Source: Pristionchus mayeri (lineage: Eukaryota > Nematoda > Chromadorea > Rhabditida > Neodiplogasteridae). From it: a stretch of 64,000 nucleotides of DNA. Numbering within the stretch: position 1 is the first letter of the stretch; the number at the start of each line of letters is the position of its first letter. The position numbers were made by a program, and so were the translations under genes. Shown here in pieces: positions 1 to 11,057 of this stretch. Under the pieces are notes generated by a model that saw only the letters and a list, made by a program, of their open reading frames with translations, made no database searches and had not been told where the DNA came from. Location: the NCBI GenBank assembly GCA_036245805.1, contig BTRK01000003.1, positions 20,673,292 through 20,737,291 on the forward strand, read 5' to 3'.

Positions 1-612
1 GGGCACCTCGGCTTAGGTTCCGCCTCCTATCTTCGAAGTTTCGCGCTTCCCCCTCTGACCTGCTCGAATCCCCGCCAGAGGGATATCAAATTATTGATAG
101 AGCAATTGGTACTCTGGATGTGCTATGACAGTTCCAAATGATAGGTAGCCGCAAAGGACGATCCCTCTAAGTATCTCGGATATTAATCGCGGTCTCATAC
201 CTCGTGGATCGGGATAATCATTCACTCTCGAGTCTTGTCATTCCTCTCCTTTGATCTCTCTTTCCATTCCCAACTTTTCCCTTCCCCACCGCCAGTGCTT
301 CTTCGTAGAGGCAATTTGCCTAATCGCCAGCATCGACTGGATTATCGTCCTTCTCCTTTTTTGCCCGCTTTCCCATGACCTACCGTCGCTTCCCCCTGGC
401 GCATTGTCAATGCTTCCCCCCATAAATTCACTCTTTTCAATCCACTTTATCGCTCATTATCCTCCAGAAGGCGTAAACTCACCTGTTGTAGTTCGTAAAT
501 CACAAATCGTGTCCGATTTCAACAGTTCCAGTCAATTGCTGCAAATTCCCGGTGGGAAGGATATAAATTCAAATCTCGCAGGTCTCATCCGTCTACCGTA
601 CCCTGCTCGCAG
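1..612. other. Left edge; upstream or intronic DNA of the zinc-finger gene
   Basis: I see no convincing exon here. Short open frames exist on both strands but lack family resemblance and sensible splice phase. The first exon I can place in the gene downstream starts near 613 with a codon already split, so the true start codon lies in this stretch or outside the window. Confidence 0.4.
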
Positions 613-3250
613 CGTCCGGCCTGCCCACACAGGTGCCGACTCCGCCCAGGATGCCCTACAGACCCGAGGCCGAGCTGAAGCGGCCCGACCTCAAAGGTAC
701 CGTAGCCAGAACCGGGAATTGGACTCCTAAAATTCGGATCCTTGATTTCAGGCGAATTTGTGTGTGCGACGTGCAAGAAGACGTTCTGTCACGCGGCCTC
801 CCTCAATCGACATCGTCTCAACTTCCATGGAGGCAACCACTACTGCACAATATGCAATGACGTAATCCAACGTGAGTCCGAACTCTAATGTTGTGTCTGA
901 CCTGTCGAATGGCCTGCCGAACTCGCAAACTAGGATAGTCGATGCTTGCAGCGAAGGAGACGGTGCGGAGGCACATGAGCGGTCACGGATTCGAGCGAAT
1001 CTTCACTTGCGGCTGCTGCAATTGGGCCTTCCCCGACAAGAAGGAGCTGCACATCCACACCTCGTCCATGGCCAAGTAAGGAATCTGACTGAGGATGTGA
1101 CCTGTTGAACTGTGACGATTACTGTAAACGATGCATTGCAGAACGAACACGCCAGGCAGTGCGAAAGCCATTGCGACCACTTCGACTGCGAATGGAGAGG
1201 GACTAGCAATCGGTGTCTTTAAGGTAGGTCAAGGATTTCTAACTGTTGACGTCATGTCTTCCCTTCTAGGAGCCGAAGAAGGTGCGCGATGCCCGCCAGG
1301 CGATGAAGGCTGCAGCAGCCGCAGCAGCAGCAGTCAGCGCAGCCTCCAACGCGTCGATCGATCTCTCGACTGCTGCAGCTGCTGCACAGCCGCAGCCTCT
1401 GAGTCCGCCCCAGACGACGCTGCTTCCCTCCTGCACGATGCCTGCCGCCCTGCTCCCGCAAGGAAACATCTACGCCCAACTTCTTGCCCAGGTACGGCAG
1501 TGATTCAAACTTTCGAATTCGCGCCAAGATTTTTGAAATTTTGCAAAACTAGCTATTTCCGTGCGCGATGCTGAGTCATGTTTTGACGCTAGGCTTATCA
1601 CCAGAACCCCGCTGTGTGTTCTATTACTGGGAGCGCTTATCATTACCGTATCCCTCGTCTTCCTCACCTCTTCCTCACTAAGCGAGGGGAATCACAATCA
1701 CACTCTCTCTTTCTCTCTGCTGGTATTGCGCAAAAACATGAGTGCTTAACAACATTCCAAGTTGATAAGATACGGACGAGCGATGTTCTGGTAGAGCGGC
1801 TCTAGAGGGACGCGCTGTCCTCTCCCCCTCGACCCGCGGTTTCTAACTCGGTGTGACTAGAGAGCGCCCTCTCTCGAGATCTCTCGGGGAGAGAGCGAAA
1901 GTGTCGATGAGGACAAGCAACGGTGCATGGTTTCGCTAAATACTCCCGAGTTTGAGAAACGATGACGAGCACCCTTGGCTGTCTGAGACCATTGAAAGAG
2001 TGTCGCGAACTGGTGACGTCATCAGACGTCTTCAGATTCATTGTGGGAACTTCTAGTGATAAGTCTCGTATCAATGGGAAAGAAGAACAAAGTAAAAGAT
2101 GGAAATGATTGTCATCTTGCAGCTCATGGCAGCGTCATCGTCACCGGGAGCGCCGCAGAACATGTGGCTGCGCGCGTTGATGACCAACAACCCGCTCCTG
2201 GGCGTTTCCGAGATGCAGCCCTTGCAGCAGCTGCCGCAGCTGCAGCCACTGGACACGAGCAGTCTGCTGGCTGCGAGTGCTGCAGCATCCTCATCTGGAC
2301 TGCCATCGACCAGTCGATCGGAGGCCCAAGACACAGAGAGCGACCGCGCCCTCTCCCCTCACTCACCTCCCTCAGAGTCGAATCACGATGTGAAGCCGGT
2401 TAGTTTTACCATATTTGGTTTCGCTCTTGTACTCTTTGACTTCGTGTAAAAGATGTATTTTTAAAACATGAATGTGAATTGGCACCATTCCAATTGTCCT
2501 TTTCCAGCTCGACATCAGCTCCTTGCTCGGCGGCTCGAGCGTAGTGCAGTTCGCAGCGAAGGTAAGCAAATTGAGAAAGGGGGTGTGGTTTGGCGGGGGT
2601 GCCAGAACGACGCTGATTGGTCCTTGCCTTCAGACGCCCTCATCGATGTCTCCAATGCTGTCGATGGACGACTGCTCTGCGTCGACTTCGCCCTCGTCGT
2701 CATCCTCCTCCCACTCGCCCCTCTACGATGAGAAGGTACGATAGAGTACTGTAACAATCGATTATCGATTGAGTGATGTCAACAACTGTTAACCGTTCAA
2801 CGATTTCCAGTTCACGATGAACAACAACGCTGCGGCATTGGCGGCTGCAGCAGCTGCAGCCGGTCTGCAGCACAGCATCGCCGCTCTCATCTCGCCCGAC
2901 AAGTCGGCCAAGGTACGGTAGCGATTCAAGTTTTCGAATTCGCGCCATAAATAATATAAATAATTTCATATTATGAAATTTTTGAAAAATGATTCAAATT
3001 TGTGCAGGACTCGTGCTCCTCTTCATCGTCATCGGAGATCGAGGTTTCCTCCCCGGAAGCAGCCCGCCACACTCCCTCCCCCACTGCCGAATCGGTCAGT
3101 CATTCCTCCCACCAATTCGAAAATTCAGATATTTCCGGCGCCAAATTCGAATATTCAAATTTGCAGCGCAAACGACGTCGCACGATTAACGATGTTGTCT
3201 CTTTCCTGCAGCAGACGAAGAAGTGCAAGGAGGAGGGCGAGGAGGAGTGA
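613..3250 (+). CDS. C2H2 zinc-finger protein with Ala/Ser/Gln-rich C-terminus (5' end missing)
   Basis: Likely nuclear DNA-binding regulator. Eleven exons are phase-consistent: 613-696, 752-871, 952-1075, 1142-1223, 1270-1491, 2123-2398, 2508-2561, 2634-2735, 2811-2912, 3008-3094 and 3167-3250 (TGA). Exon 2 encodes one clear C2H2 finger (CATCKKTF followed by two His) and the start of a second (CTICND), completed in exon 3; exon 3 adds a divergent third, CGCCNWAF, with His residues close together. The rest is low complexity: poly-Ala runs in exons 5, 6 and 9, Gln/Leu repeats in exon 6, poly-Ser in exons 8 and 10. The last exon opens with a basic KRRR patch (possible nuclear signal) and ends in an acidic Glu-rich tail. 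The subfamily is not recognised. Intron 5 (1492-2122) is the only long one and could hide another exon. The start is not determined: 613 is an acceptor-side boundary, not an ATG. Confidence 0.75.
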
Positions 3251-4016
3251 CCTACCTACAGTACCCCTCCCCAATCGATCGATTCCGCCACATACCGTAA
3301 TCTGCCAATCACTTATCGACTTTCCGCATTCCCATACCGTGCATCATCCCATTAACGAGGTTACTGTATGTTCCTTCCTCTGATGATTGTGTATTGATTA
3401 GTCTCCGTTCCATGAATCACTCAAGCCTACAGATCTGCCTCTGCCTCATCCCTCATAGCCTTATCCCACCATCCGATATCCCATAGACAGAACTGGTACA
3501 GCTCGCTTCCCCTCTATCGGCTACCGTAGTCAGCATACACCACCTACCACACCATAATATATACCTCTCCGCTCCATAATAGCTGTTACTCTCGTTGCTT
3601 GCTTCACGCGTTGTGCACTTCCTTCTCTTGCAATCGTCGCCCTAGCCAGGATACGGTAGAATCTCACACCATCTCAATCACAGTATTCCCTCTCTCTCCT
3701 CTCGCCCTGCCCATTCCACGTGCATTCTATTCATATTTCGCTCTTATCTTCAGCAAGAGTCTTGCTATTCCTAGATGTTATTCGAAAGTTGTAATAGAGT
3801 ATTCATTCTCCTCTTGTCAGGTCTTCTCTATTCGCCCCTTGCAGTTATTGAAATTGTGTGCAACTTTCACTTAGTTGTCGTTCCAACGTGCCTTCCCCCT
3901 CCCGTTTGTGAACTTATAAATGCGATACGAAGAAATCGGTGCACACAACTAAACAGAAATTTATAGATATACAATGGAGTTCTAGAATCTTCTCAACGTG
4001 ACGTCGTCACTCAGAG
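3251..4016. other. Convergent intergenic region
   Basis: This lies between the stop of the zinc-finger gene (+) and the stop of the unknown gene on the minus strand, so it should hold the two 3' UTRs. I see pyrimidine-rich sequence and several copies of the words TACCGTA and TACAGTA, but no coding exon or RNA gene. Confidence 0.5.
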
Positions 4017-6163
4017 TCAGCAGAAGCCGTAGCGCCTTTAATTGATCTTTGATCTTTGTTCGATATGAAGTAGACTCACGGCGCATCATCGTAGTAGTCC
4101 ACGCGCGCGTATCGACTGAACATAACAATTTTAGCAGGAATAACATGATCATAAAAAAGAGGAGTATGGAAACGGACTGATTCCAGGGTGGGGGAGGAGG
4201 ACTGTAGTCGAGAGACGAAGGGAGCTCACCCGGTCTGAACACGGATATTAGTCATTTTACGATAATATGAATCGCAAATTGCCTATGGATGACGCAATGC
4301 TCACTCGTATCTCTGTCTCGCGTAGCTCGCCGGATGCTGGTGATGATGAGATGGAGAAGGCATCGAAGAGTACGACGAACCCTGAATCGACCACCTTTCT
4401 TTGATCTACTAATCGATAAAACTGACCGAATCCCAGTTGTAAGGATGAGACGGAGGGTAGAGGTCTCTGGGCTCGCGAGGATAGATGTCTCTGGGCTCAC
4501 GGTACTCGAGACCAGACGATCGATCGGATGGGAGGGGAGCCATCCACTGAGAGGAACCATCAGTTTGCGATTGGTTACAGTACACTAACCGACGGGTTGG
4601 TGTGTCTCTTCGACCATGCAGCAGATCTGCGAGCAGCAACGATGGCTGCATTAGACGCGAACTTGGCCTTAGGATTCGCAGAAGCAGCTGCTGCAGCTGC
4701 AGGAGCAGCGGGTGCAATCGTTGCTGCAGCTGGAGTGGAAGTAGCTGCGACCACTGCTGCAGCTGCTGTAGCTATGACGAACGGCTGAAGATAAGTAATC
4801 GATAGAGAGTAGGTCAAATGCTCACTCGCCTTATTAGCCTTGGTCTTTCGCTTCTTGATCTTGCGATGGAAGGGACGACGCAGCATCTGCAGACCGAGAA
4901 TCTGCAAAAGTTTGATCTCGGGCGGGCTCGAACCGCCGGCCTTCTGTGTGTTAGACAGATGTGATAACCACTACACCACGATATCAGACGGGTTTTAGTC
5001 TTCCAATTCACCTTCTTCTTCTCGTTGTCGGCAGCCTTCTGCACCTTGATTCGCTTCAGCAGCGACTTCTCATCGTGAGCGTTCTCCTTCTCCTCGTGGC
5101 ACTCCTCCTTCGGCCTGAACACAAGAAGTTTGATGATGAAATTTCAGAAGACATTTAATGTAAGCACAATTGTAAGGGATGAATGAGGAGAGAGGCTAGA
5201 CTCACAGGCATTCAGCAGCGTCCTTCGCTGGAGCAGGGCTGTCAAAAGGAGGGAACGACGGAGGAGGAGGGAGAGGTGGAAGAGGAAGTGGAAGCTGCAA
5301 TGATATTTGATCTTTCAGTTCGACTCCCTCTCGCACCTGGTCGTAGTCCTCGAGCGAGTAGCACTCGGCAGCTTGCAACTCCAGTAGATCGATACGCGCC
5401 ACTGGCCCCATCTTGGCAGACTGCCAGCGAGAGAGAGGCAGCTGAAAGATCAAAGATCAATTTTGAGAAGAATTTTGCATTGAAATTCGGCAATACCACG
5501 GAAAGCTATGTATATTGAAACAATAGTCGACTATGGTGGATGTATTCCCTCAGAAATTATGAAATTGAGAGAAACTGACCATTTCCGCTCGTCCCTCTAG
5601 CACTCGAACGAGAGCCCGCAGCTGCGTGATGTTGACCTTCAAAGTACTTTCTTGAAACGCTCACCACACAAGATCTCGTGGTGTAGTGGTTATCACATCT
5701 GTCTAACACACAGAAGGCCGGCGGTTCGAGCCCGCCCGAGATCAACTTTTGCAAGTTTTCGGTTACTCACTCGAGTGACGTCGACGCTTCCCTCTTTGAG
5801 GATGTCATCGATGGGTTCTGCGTGCACCATCCCATCCAGAATGTGAGTGGGCATTCGAACGATCTGAGGTACAGTATATTTTTCTTCTAAGGAAGGATAC
5901 GTCGTAACTAGGACTACGGTAATGACTACTGCTACAGTAAGCTACCGTACCTCGACCTTCTGATCCTTCTCGATGATTGCGCGAATGAGATCCTCCGTGG
6001 TGCCCTGAAAAGAAGCGGATTCGAGGAGGAAAAGAGGCAGGGCCTAACCTGTCCCTTGCAGATATCAGCAGGGTCACAAGGCGAATCGTAATCTGGAAAG
6101 GAAGGGATTGATCTACCCGAGATTGATCTTTGATCTCTCACCGACGTGTCGATTGCGAGGCAT
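4017..6163 (-). CDS. Uncharacterised Ala/Pro-rich basic protein, downstream of tmem-17
   Basis: I do not recognise this protein. The model starts at the ATG at 6163-6161 (MPRNRHV) and runs in phase through about twelve short exons. The N-terminal third (about 130 residues) looks globular and partly helical. It is followed by a Pro-rich stretch near 5210-5290, a Lys/Glu-rich charged exon near 5010-5115, a strongly basic stretch near 4840-4905, a 33-residue Ala-rich region near 4690-4785, and a Tyr/Pro/His-rich tail ending RYGFC with TGA at 4017. The intron ending at the Ala-rich exon appears to start with GC (AAT AAG then GCGAGT near 4830): the GC border keeps frame, the nearby GT does not. 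The last exons depend on splicing at CGA/GTGAGC near 4304; without it the protein would end at a TGA at 4301-4303. Two tRNA-Val genes lie in its introns. It starts 193 bp after the tmem-17 stop on the same strand, so co-transcription in an operon is plausible. Confidence 0.6.
4913..4985 (-). tRNA. tRNA-Val (AAC), with an acceptor-stem mismatch
   Basis: A 73-nt tRNA reads on the minus strand. The D arm (TGGTGTAGTGGTTATCAC), the anticodon loop with AAC inside TCTAACA, and the T arm with GGTTCGAGCCC are all intact. The 5' acceptor strand is GATATCG while the 3' strand is CGAGATC, leaving one mismatch that the two other copies in this window do not have. It lies in an intron of the unknown gene on the same strand. 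It could be a functional variant or an early pseudogene. Confidence 0.85.
5672..5744 (+). tRNA. tRNA-Val (AAC)
   Basis: A canonical cloverleaf of 73 nt: acceptor stem GATCTCG/CGAGATC fully paired, A box TGGTGTAGTGG, anticodon AAC, B box GGTTCGAGCCC, followed closely by TTTT as pol III terminator. It lies inside an intron of the minus-strand unknown gene but on the opposite strand. Its mature sequence is identical to the copy at 17249. Confidence 0.95.
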
Positions 6164-6355
6164 TGGAATGGGGAGAGAAGAGGGTGACGGCCGCTCTGGA
6201 GAGGATAAAGGAGAGAGAGTGGAGGGTAGATTCGATTGGAATACATGTCATTTCCATACGATCGTGCGAAGAAATAAGAGGCAGAAGTGGAATAAACAAC
6301 GATCGATAACCAGACTTTATCATCACTGGAAAAGATGAGATCAATAGATCAAAGA

Positions 6356-7089
6356 TCACTCGGTCTTCTCCGTCTTATGTTCTGTGGTGGGCTCTCCGCC
6401 TTCGCGTTCCTCCTCTTCAGCCAATGCCGCCTGGAATCACAAATGATCTACCTATCGTATCTGCACAATCCGTTAATGATCTACCCAGTTATCGTACCTT
6501 GAACTGGCGTACGTGGTAGTCAGAAATGGCTCGAATCACCGCCCATCCTAGCACGATCTGAACAGTGATCTCATTCGATGCCGGTTACCTCGTGATGACC
6601 CCATACCTGTGTGAGGACGAAGAGAACGTGAGCCGAGTAGAGCCAGATCTCAGCCGGCCGCGGATAGATGTCAGCGTGTGCAGCCGGAAAATAGACTACA
6701 GTAACCCGGCCCTGATAAATTCCCGGCTCTCACCAGAAAGATCGAGATGGGTAACTGTAGTAGGAGAGAGGTGATCCAGAAACCGGAGAGAGCCGGCACC
6801 TGGAACCGTACAATGTATGTGGTGATGTACAGTAATCCACCTTCTCGCCGAGGTTTCCGACGAATCCCAGAACTAGGCGAACAGCTTCGATCGAGACGTG
6901 AAGAATGTGCACGGCGATCAGGATAACTTGGTAGATCGGCGAGAGGTATTGGTACTGTAGGATACGGTAAATCGATCAATATTTGACGTGACCTACCTTG
7001 TAGATGAATGATGAGATGCCGATGATGAACATGAGAGGAGCGAGGAGGGCGTTGTAGTGCAGGGACATTTGTAACGGAAGAGATGTCAT
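6356..7089 (-). CDS. tmem-17: TMEM17 homologue, ciliary transition-zone membrane protein
   Basis: TMEM17 is a four-pass membrane protein of the MKS module of the ciliary transition zone. The start chosen is the ATG at 7089-7087, giving MTSLPLQMSLHYN; LPLQMSLYFN is the conserved family start. Next come a hydrophobic segment (LLAPLMFIIGISSFIYK), then VILIAVHILHVSIEAVRLVL followed by GFVGNLGEKVPALSGFW, which matches the family signature GYVGNLQEKVPELAGFW, and a third hydrophobic stretch SLLLQLPISIFL. The last membrane segment is WLYSAHVLFVLTQIVLGW. The charged tail (EEEEREGGE) ends at TGA 6356. The exon junction near 6690-6733 is unresolved: a 38-nt intron gives the wrong phase and a 22-nt intron is implausibly short, so a longer intron or a sequence error is possible. 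It is divergent from SAP18, and the same-strand neighbour downstream starts after 193 bp. Confidence 0.88.
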
Positions 7090-7569
7090 GCATTCTGAGT
7101 TACGGTAGAAGTGAGAAATGAAGGAATTGACTACAAACCTTTTATTTTCGAGTTTTTCGGCGCACTGCGTTCTTCAGGGGGTTGAGAATCTGTCATATTC
7201 AACCCTTAGAGAGTGGAAGGAAGAACGAGTGACCACTTGGACCATGGTTTCCATGGAGACACATTGAGTGAGTGAAGTACCGTCGGCTCAATTAGCCTCT
7301 AATATTTTTTCTTTGTGTTCTGAGGGTTATTTCTCATGCAGTAGATATGCTTATATTAATAAATAAAATTTTGAAAATATTGAAAATTTGTTTAAAAGTG
7401 TACGTCCCCGTACGGAAATCTCTGGTGATCACGCGAGATTACGGTAGGCAATTTTGAAACGCGAAAACGCCCAGTGGCAACGGTCGTTTCGAAAATTGAT
7501 TGTTTACGCGTCATTTTGTTTTGTTTATTATTGTCATATTTGTGTCATTTTAGTCTTAAGCCACTTACG
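7090..7569. promoter_or_regulatory. Shared divergent promoter region, tmem-17 / SAP18
   Basis: 480 bp separate the two start codons, so both promoters must lie here unless either message is trans-spliced from further away. The sequence before the tmem-17 ATG ends in a good acceptor (AACTCAG) that could take a spliced leader. An AT-rich stretch sits at about 7335-7400. I could not identify a convincing RFX X-box by eye. Confidence 0.4.
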
Positions 7570-9446
7570 ATGTCGTCCAACGTCATCTCGCAAGTTACCA
7601 TGCAACAGGAGAAGGCCGTGGACAGAGAGAAGGTATGACTTAACTATTTATCTTTGTTTATTAGTTTAAATCACGTTTGAATTTAAATACTTACCTTTGT
7701 TTGGAGGTCTGCCCTCTGCTCCTTCGTATTTTCTGCGCGAATGCCCGTCACAATCCCTCGAATGACTACTCGCGAGGCAACACCCCCGCTAACGAGCTCC
7801 AAGTCTACACATGGTCAGTTCTTATTTATCTTATTTATTGTTTCCAACTGAAAATTTCCGTACCCGTAGTTTTTACGTGTAGTATTCATTGAGGTGTGAT
7901 TTGACAAGCATGGGTCCTAATTATTTATTTATTTTCTAGTGTTAAATAGGTGTTCGTTTCTTCTCTTCTCTTGCATGTATCGTAATTCCATCCCTTCTCT
8001 CTGGTTAATTAATGATATATCTTTCAGGATGGACTGCACTCTTCGCGAGCTCACTGGTCTCATCAAGGAAGTCAATCCGGACGCGCGACGACGAGGAACC
8101 ACCTTCGACTTCGCTGTCGGTCTGTCTCCTCTTCGTTTACAATGATATTATGAGCACTTAGTTCGTTCAATTTCTCGGGGTTTATGCTGGTTTCATAGCC
8201 GATAACATTGGGGGGGGGGGGGGACACTTCATTTTCCGATCATTCTTTCCGGTCGATTCTATCGACTCGATAGAATGCGATTAACTGATTTTGATTTTGT
8301 TGACTGTGAATGGATCATGATGTAGGAATCAGCGTTAGTTTACCCTAGTTTAGGGTATGCGCTCTGCCTCATTTCCTCTGAAACACGTATGATTGTCGGT
8401 CGTTTTTTTATGTTTGCTTATGCTCTTACTTTGACTGCTAGTTGATAGGGATTGGACGGAGCATTTCTTATATTGTAAAAAGTTCCTGGAGAATTTATTG
8501 TGCCGGCATAATAATTTATTTGCATTGGCTTAGAAATTGTTCCATAATATTAGTGCACGTTATCATCGATGTCTAATTTGTATATCCCTAACCAACTAAA
8601 TAATCTCAGTTTCTCCCGACCGCGTCACTCCTCGGTACAACATGAGAACCATCGGAAACACGGAGAACGGAATGAGGGGAGTCGACGATGGAAAGACGGT
8701 CAGTTTGTAGATTGCAATTTTCGTGATTTATCATACGTTTCTTTTTGAAAAAACCATTCCCTTCTATCATGTTCAAATTTTATTGCTGTTACACGGCCCC
8801 TACTCATCGATATTTGTAACACATGACAGATTGTCGATGAATTATGGTCCGTGTTGTGATCGATTCCTTTCCGAGGAAAGGTTATGTAATTGGTGATCAT
8901 TGTCCTTCCGCAACGAATATTACCCATCATTAGCTTCACGTTTCGTGTAGAACTTCTCCAATAATTGAATGCAATTCGGAACTTTTCCAGCTGTCGGCGT
9001 GCAAGTTCGAGATCGGAGACTACGTGGACGTGGCCATCGGCTTGCCCGGATTCGACAGGGGACCGAGGAGGTACGCCACTTTCATTTTTAGAAATAAAAA
9101 CATAATTACAGTTAGAAGCGAAATTGCAGTATACGTGTTTTGTAATGTAATTTATTCCACATGCGATAGTCTTGTTTCGCTTTACTCGCACATTGAATAA
9201 CTTTAGAACCATTTTGGTTTGGATGTGGATTGACGATGATTTGTGGTCCTTTAAAATTATTTTTGAAGTGGGGGTAATTTGCCTGCTATTTTATAAATAT
9301 AGAAAAGTGCCTGGTGAATTCAGGTGGTTTCTCTGCAACGTTTCATACCGTATACTTTCAGTTTCGGTGGTCCTCGTCCCTCGTTCGCTGGTCGCAATGG
9401 TGACGATCGTCGTCGCTTCTCTCCCCCGCCCCGTCGCGATTATTGA
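7570..9446 (+). CDS. SAP18: SAP18, Sin3-associated / ASAP-complex protein
   Basis: SAP18 is a small ubiquitin-fold protein of the Sin3 histone deacetylase complex and of the ASAP/PSAP complexes attached to spliced mRNA. Six exons join in phase to give 171 residues: 7570-7632, 7707-7813, 8028-8119, 8610-8698, 8991-9070 and 9362-9446. Signatures are VCPLLLRIF near residue 22, SRGNTPANELQVYTWMDCTL (family: SRGNVPSSELQIYTWMDATL), LRELTGLIKEVNPDARRRGT, the RVTPRYNMRTIGNT strand and the FEIGDYVDVAIGLPG core. The tail is Arg/Gly/Pro-rich (FSPPRRDY) as in other animals. Length fits the family (about 150-170). Introns 3 and 5 are comparatively long (491 and 291 bp) and hold nothing recognisable except a poly-G run near 8211. 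Confidence 0.96.
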
Positions 9447-11057
9447 TCGATTCAATCGACCCGAAGATTACGGTAGCCTCTTTTCCATCCGATAATTCAC
9501 CACCTACCGTAGTCGTCGGTGTGTAATTTATGCGGTTTCGGGCCTCGCCCTTCTTTCGCAAACCCTCCTTTCCGTTGTTTTGCACTTCCAAGTTCGTATG
9601 ATCCTCAACACTGTTTACACATGATTTTGTTTCATTCACATCGTTAATAATTCTATTATTAATTGTTCGATTACTAGCGATAGAAAGATACGTGCGGAAT
9701 TTGAATGAAGTATGTATGAAACGAATTTTAATGTGCAAATATGAGCATGAGAACGTGGTACAGTTGGGGAGTTAAGTTCACTAAGGTTCATCGGTGGGAA
9801 ATTCCCAGGTTAGCACTTCCAAGAATGAAGCGTGCATGGTATTTGCAATATTCGCACGATTCAACAAACTTGAGCACGTGCTTCCTTGTCTTTGAAGACT
9901 CAGCTAGGATCCCGCCTCGTTAGCTCTCTACATCGTGAGATAGTCTGCCGCATTCTCGTCTGAGCAAGAGATCGAGCGTGGGTAGAGAGGTTGTTTGACC
10001 TACCCCCTCGGAAACAACATTGCCTAAAGTGGATTGTGATTCTCTCCCCTCAGCTCTGATCTGTGTAAACCCGATGCTTCCCCTCTCATCCCTCCCTCGG
10101 TTCCGTCTCTCCATCCCAATGATCTCTCCCCCTTGCCCCCCCCCCCTCTCTCCACTCTCAGGGATCGTGCCGACTGGCCCCCTACTGCTGTTACTTCTTA
10201 TCATTGCTGTCGCCCCGGCACTCATTGATCCATTTCCAGTTGGCACTGTTCCAAGGGAGTTATCGATTATCTTATCAGTTGGCAGGATGCCAATAGCTGC
10301 TGTCCTTCTTTCGTATTCTTGCGATCACCCGATCCCTCGTACTCTTTCGTAGTTTCACTCTTAACAATCGCGTGAGATTCCATCCCTCTTTCGAGTGATT
10401 GTTTTCCGCCTGCACCCATTCCTCTTCCGATCTGTGGTCAACTGGGACGGGAAAGCGATTGATCTTTGGCCTTTGCCCGACCCGAGCATCGTTTTGAAAG
10501 GATGAAGCGTGCTGGAATAGGTGGGTTTTGAGGCTGATTCGTGATGGGGAAGAGGGGGAGGAAGGGGGGGATCGAAGTATCCCCACTGTGAGTGATAAGA
10601 CACGCCATTCCTCTGTGCACGGCCGTTATTTTGCGCGTCTTTAACCATGATCTACCCACTCGTTTTTCGATACTTTTTTGCGATTTATTTGCACTCTTTC
10701 TCGTGCAATCATCGAATGATTTGAGATATCGATTATTCCTAAACCGAGTGCATCTGTTCTCACGCTTCCGTTCGCCTTTTCTTCACTGGATTAGAGATAT
10801 GTTTATCAGGGAGAAAGTCATGCGGCTCTTTCAGGTTCCAGTGAAATTGCTATAGTTACTACATAAGAAAAAGCCCGCTCATTTTTTGAGATCGTTTGTT
10901 CACTGCATCAGCTGAATTTCCTTCCTCGTGCTCTCTCTTCTTTCATTCCCCTTCTTCTGCTGCCGAAAGTTGTGCTCTGTGCTTTGATGTGGATCGGCAT
11001 CTGGATATCACGAACAACTCCATATTCGTATCTCTCCATCAATCTCGACATCGTCAG
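9447..11057. other. Intergenic region between SAP18 and the nuclear receptor
   Basis: 1.6 kb with no supported gene. It contains a C-rich run near 10130-10147, several TACGGTA-type words, and long pyrimidine tracts that create spurious low-complexity open frames. Upstream non-coding exons of the receptor could lie here: an AG acceptor (ATCGTCAG) directly abuts its first ATG. Confidence 0.5.

Noticed and set aside
8700..9212. 170-codon antisense frame across SAP18 introns and exon 5
   Set aside because: It overlaps a well-supported SAP18 exon on the other strand and shows no domain; chance frame.
10020..10352. 110-codon Leu/Pro-rich frame upstream of the nuclear receptor
   Set aside because: Composition follows pyrimidine tracts; no signal-peptide logic, splice context or family match.
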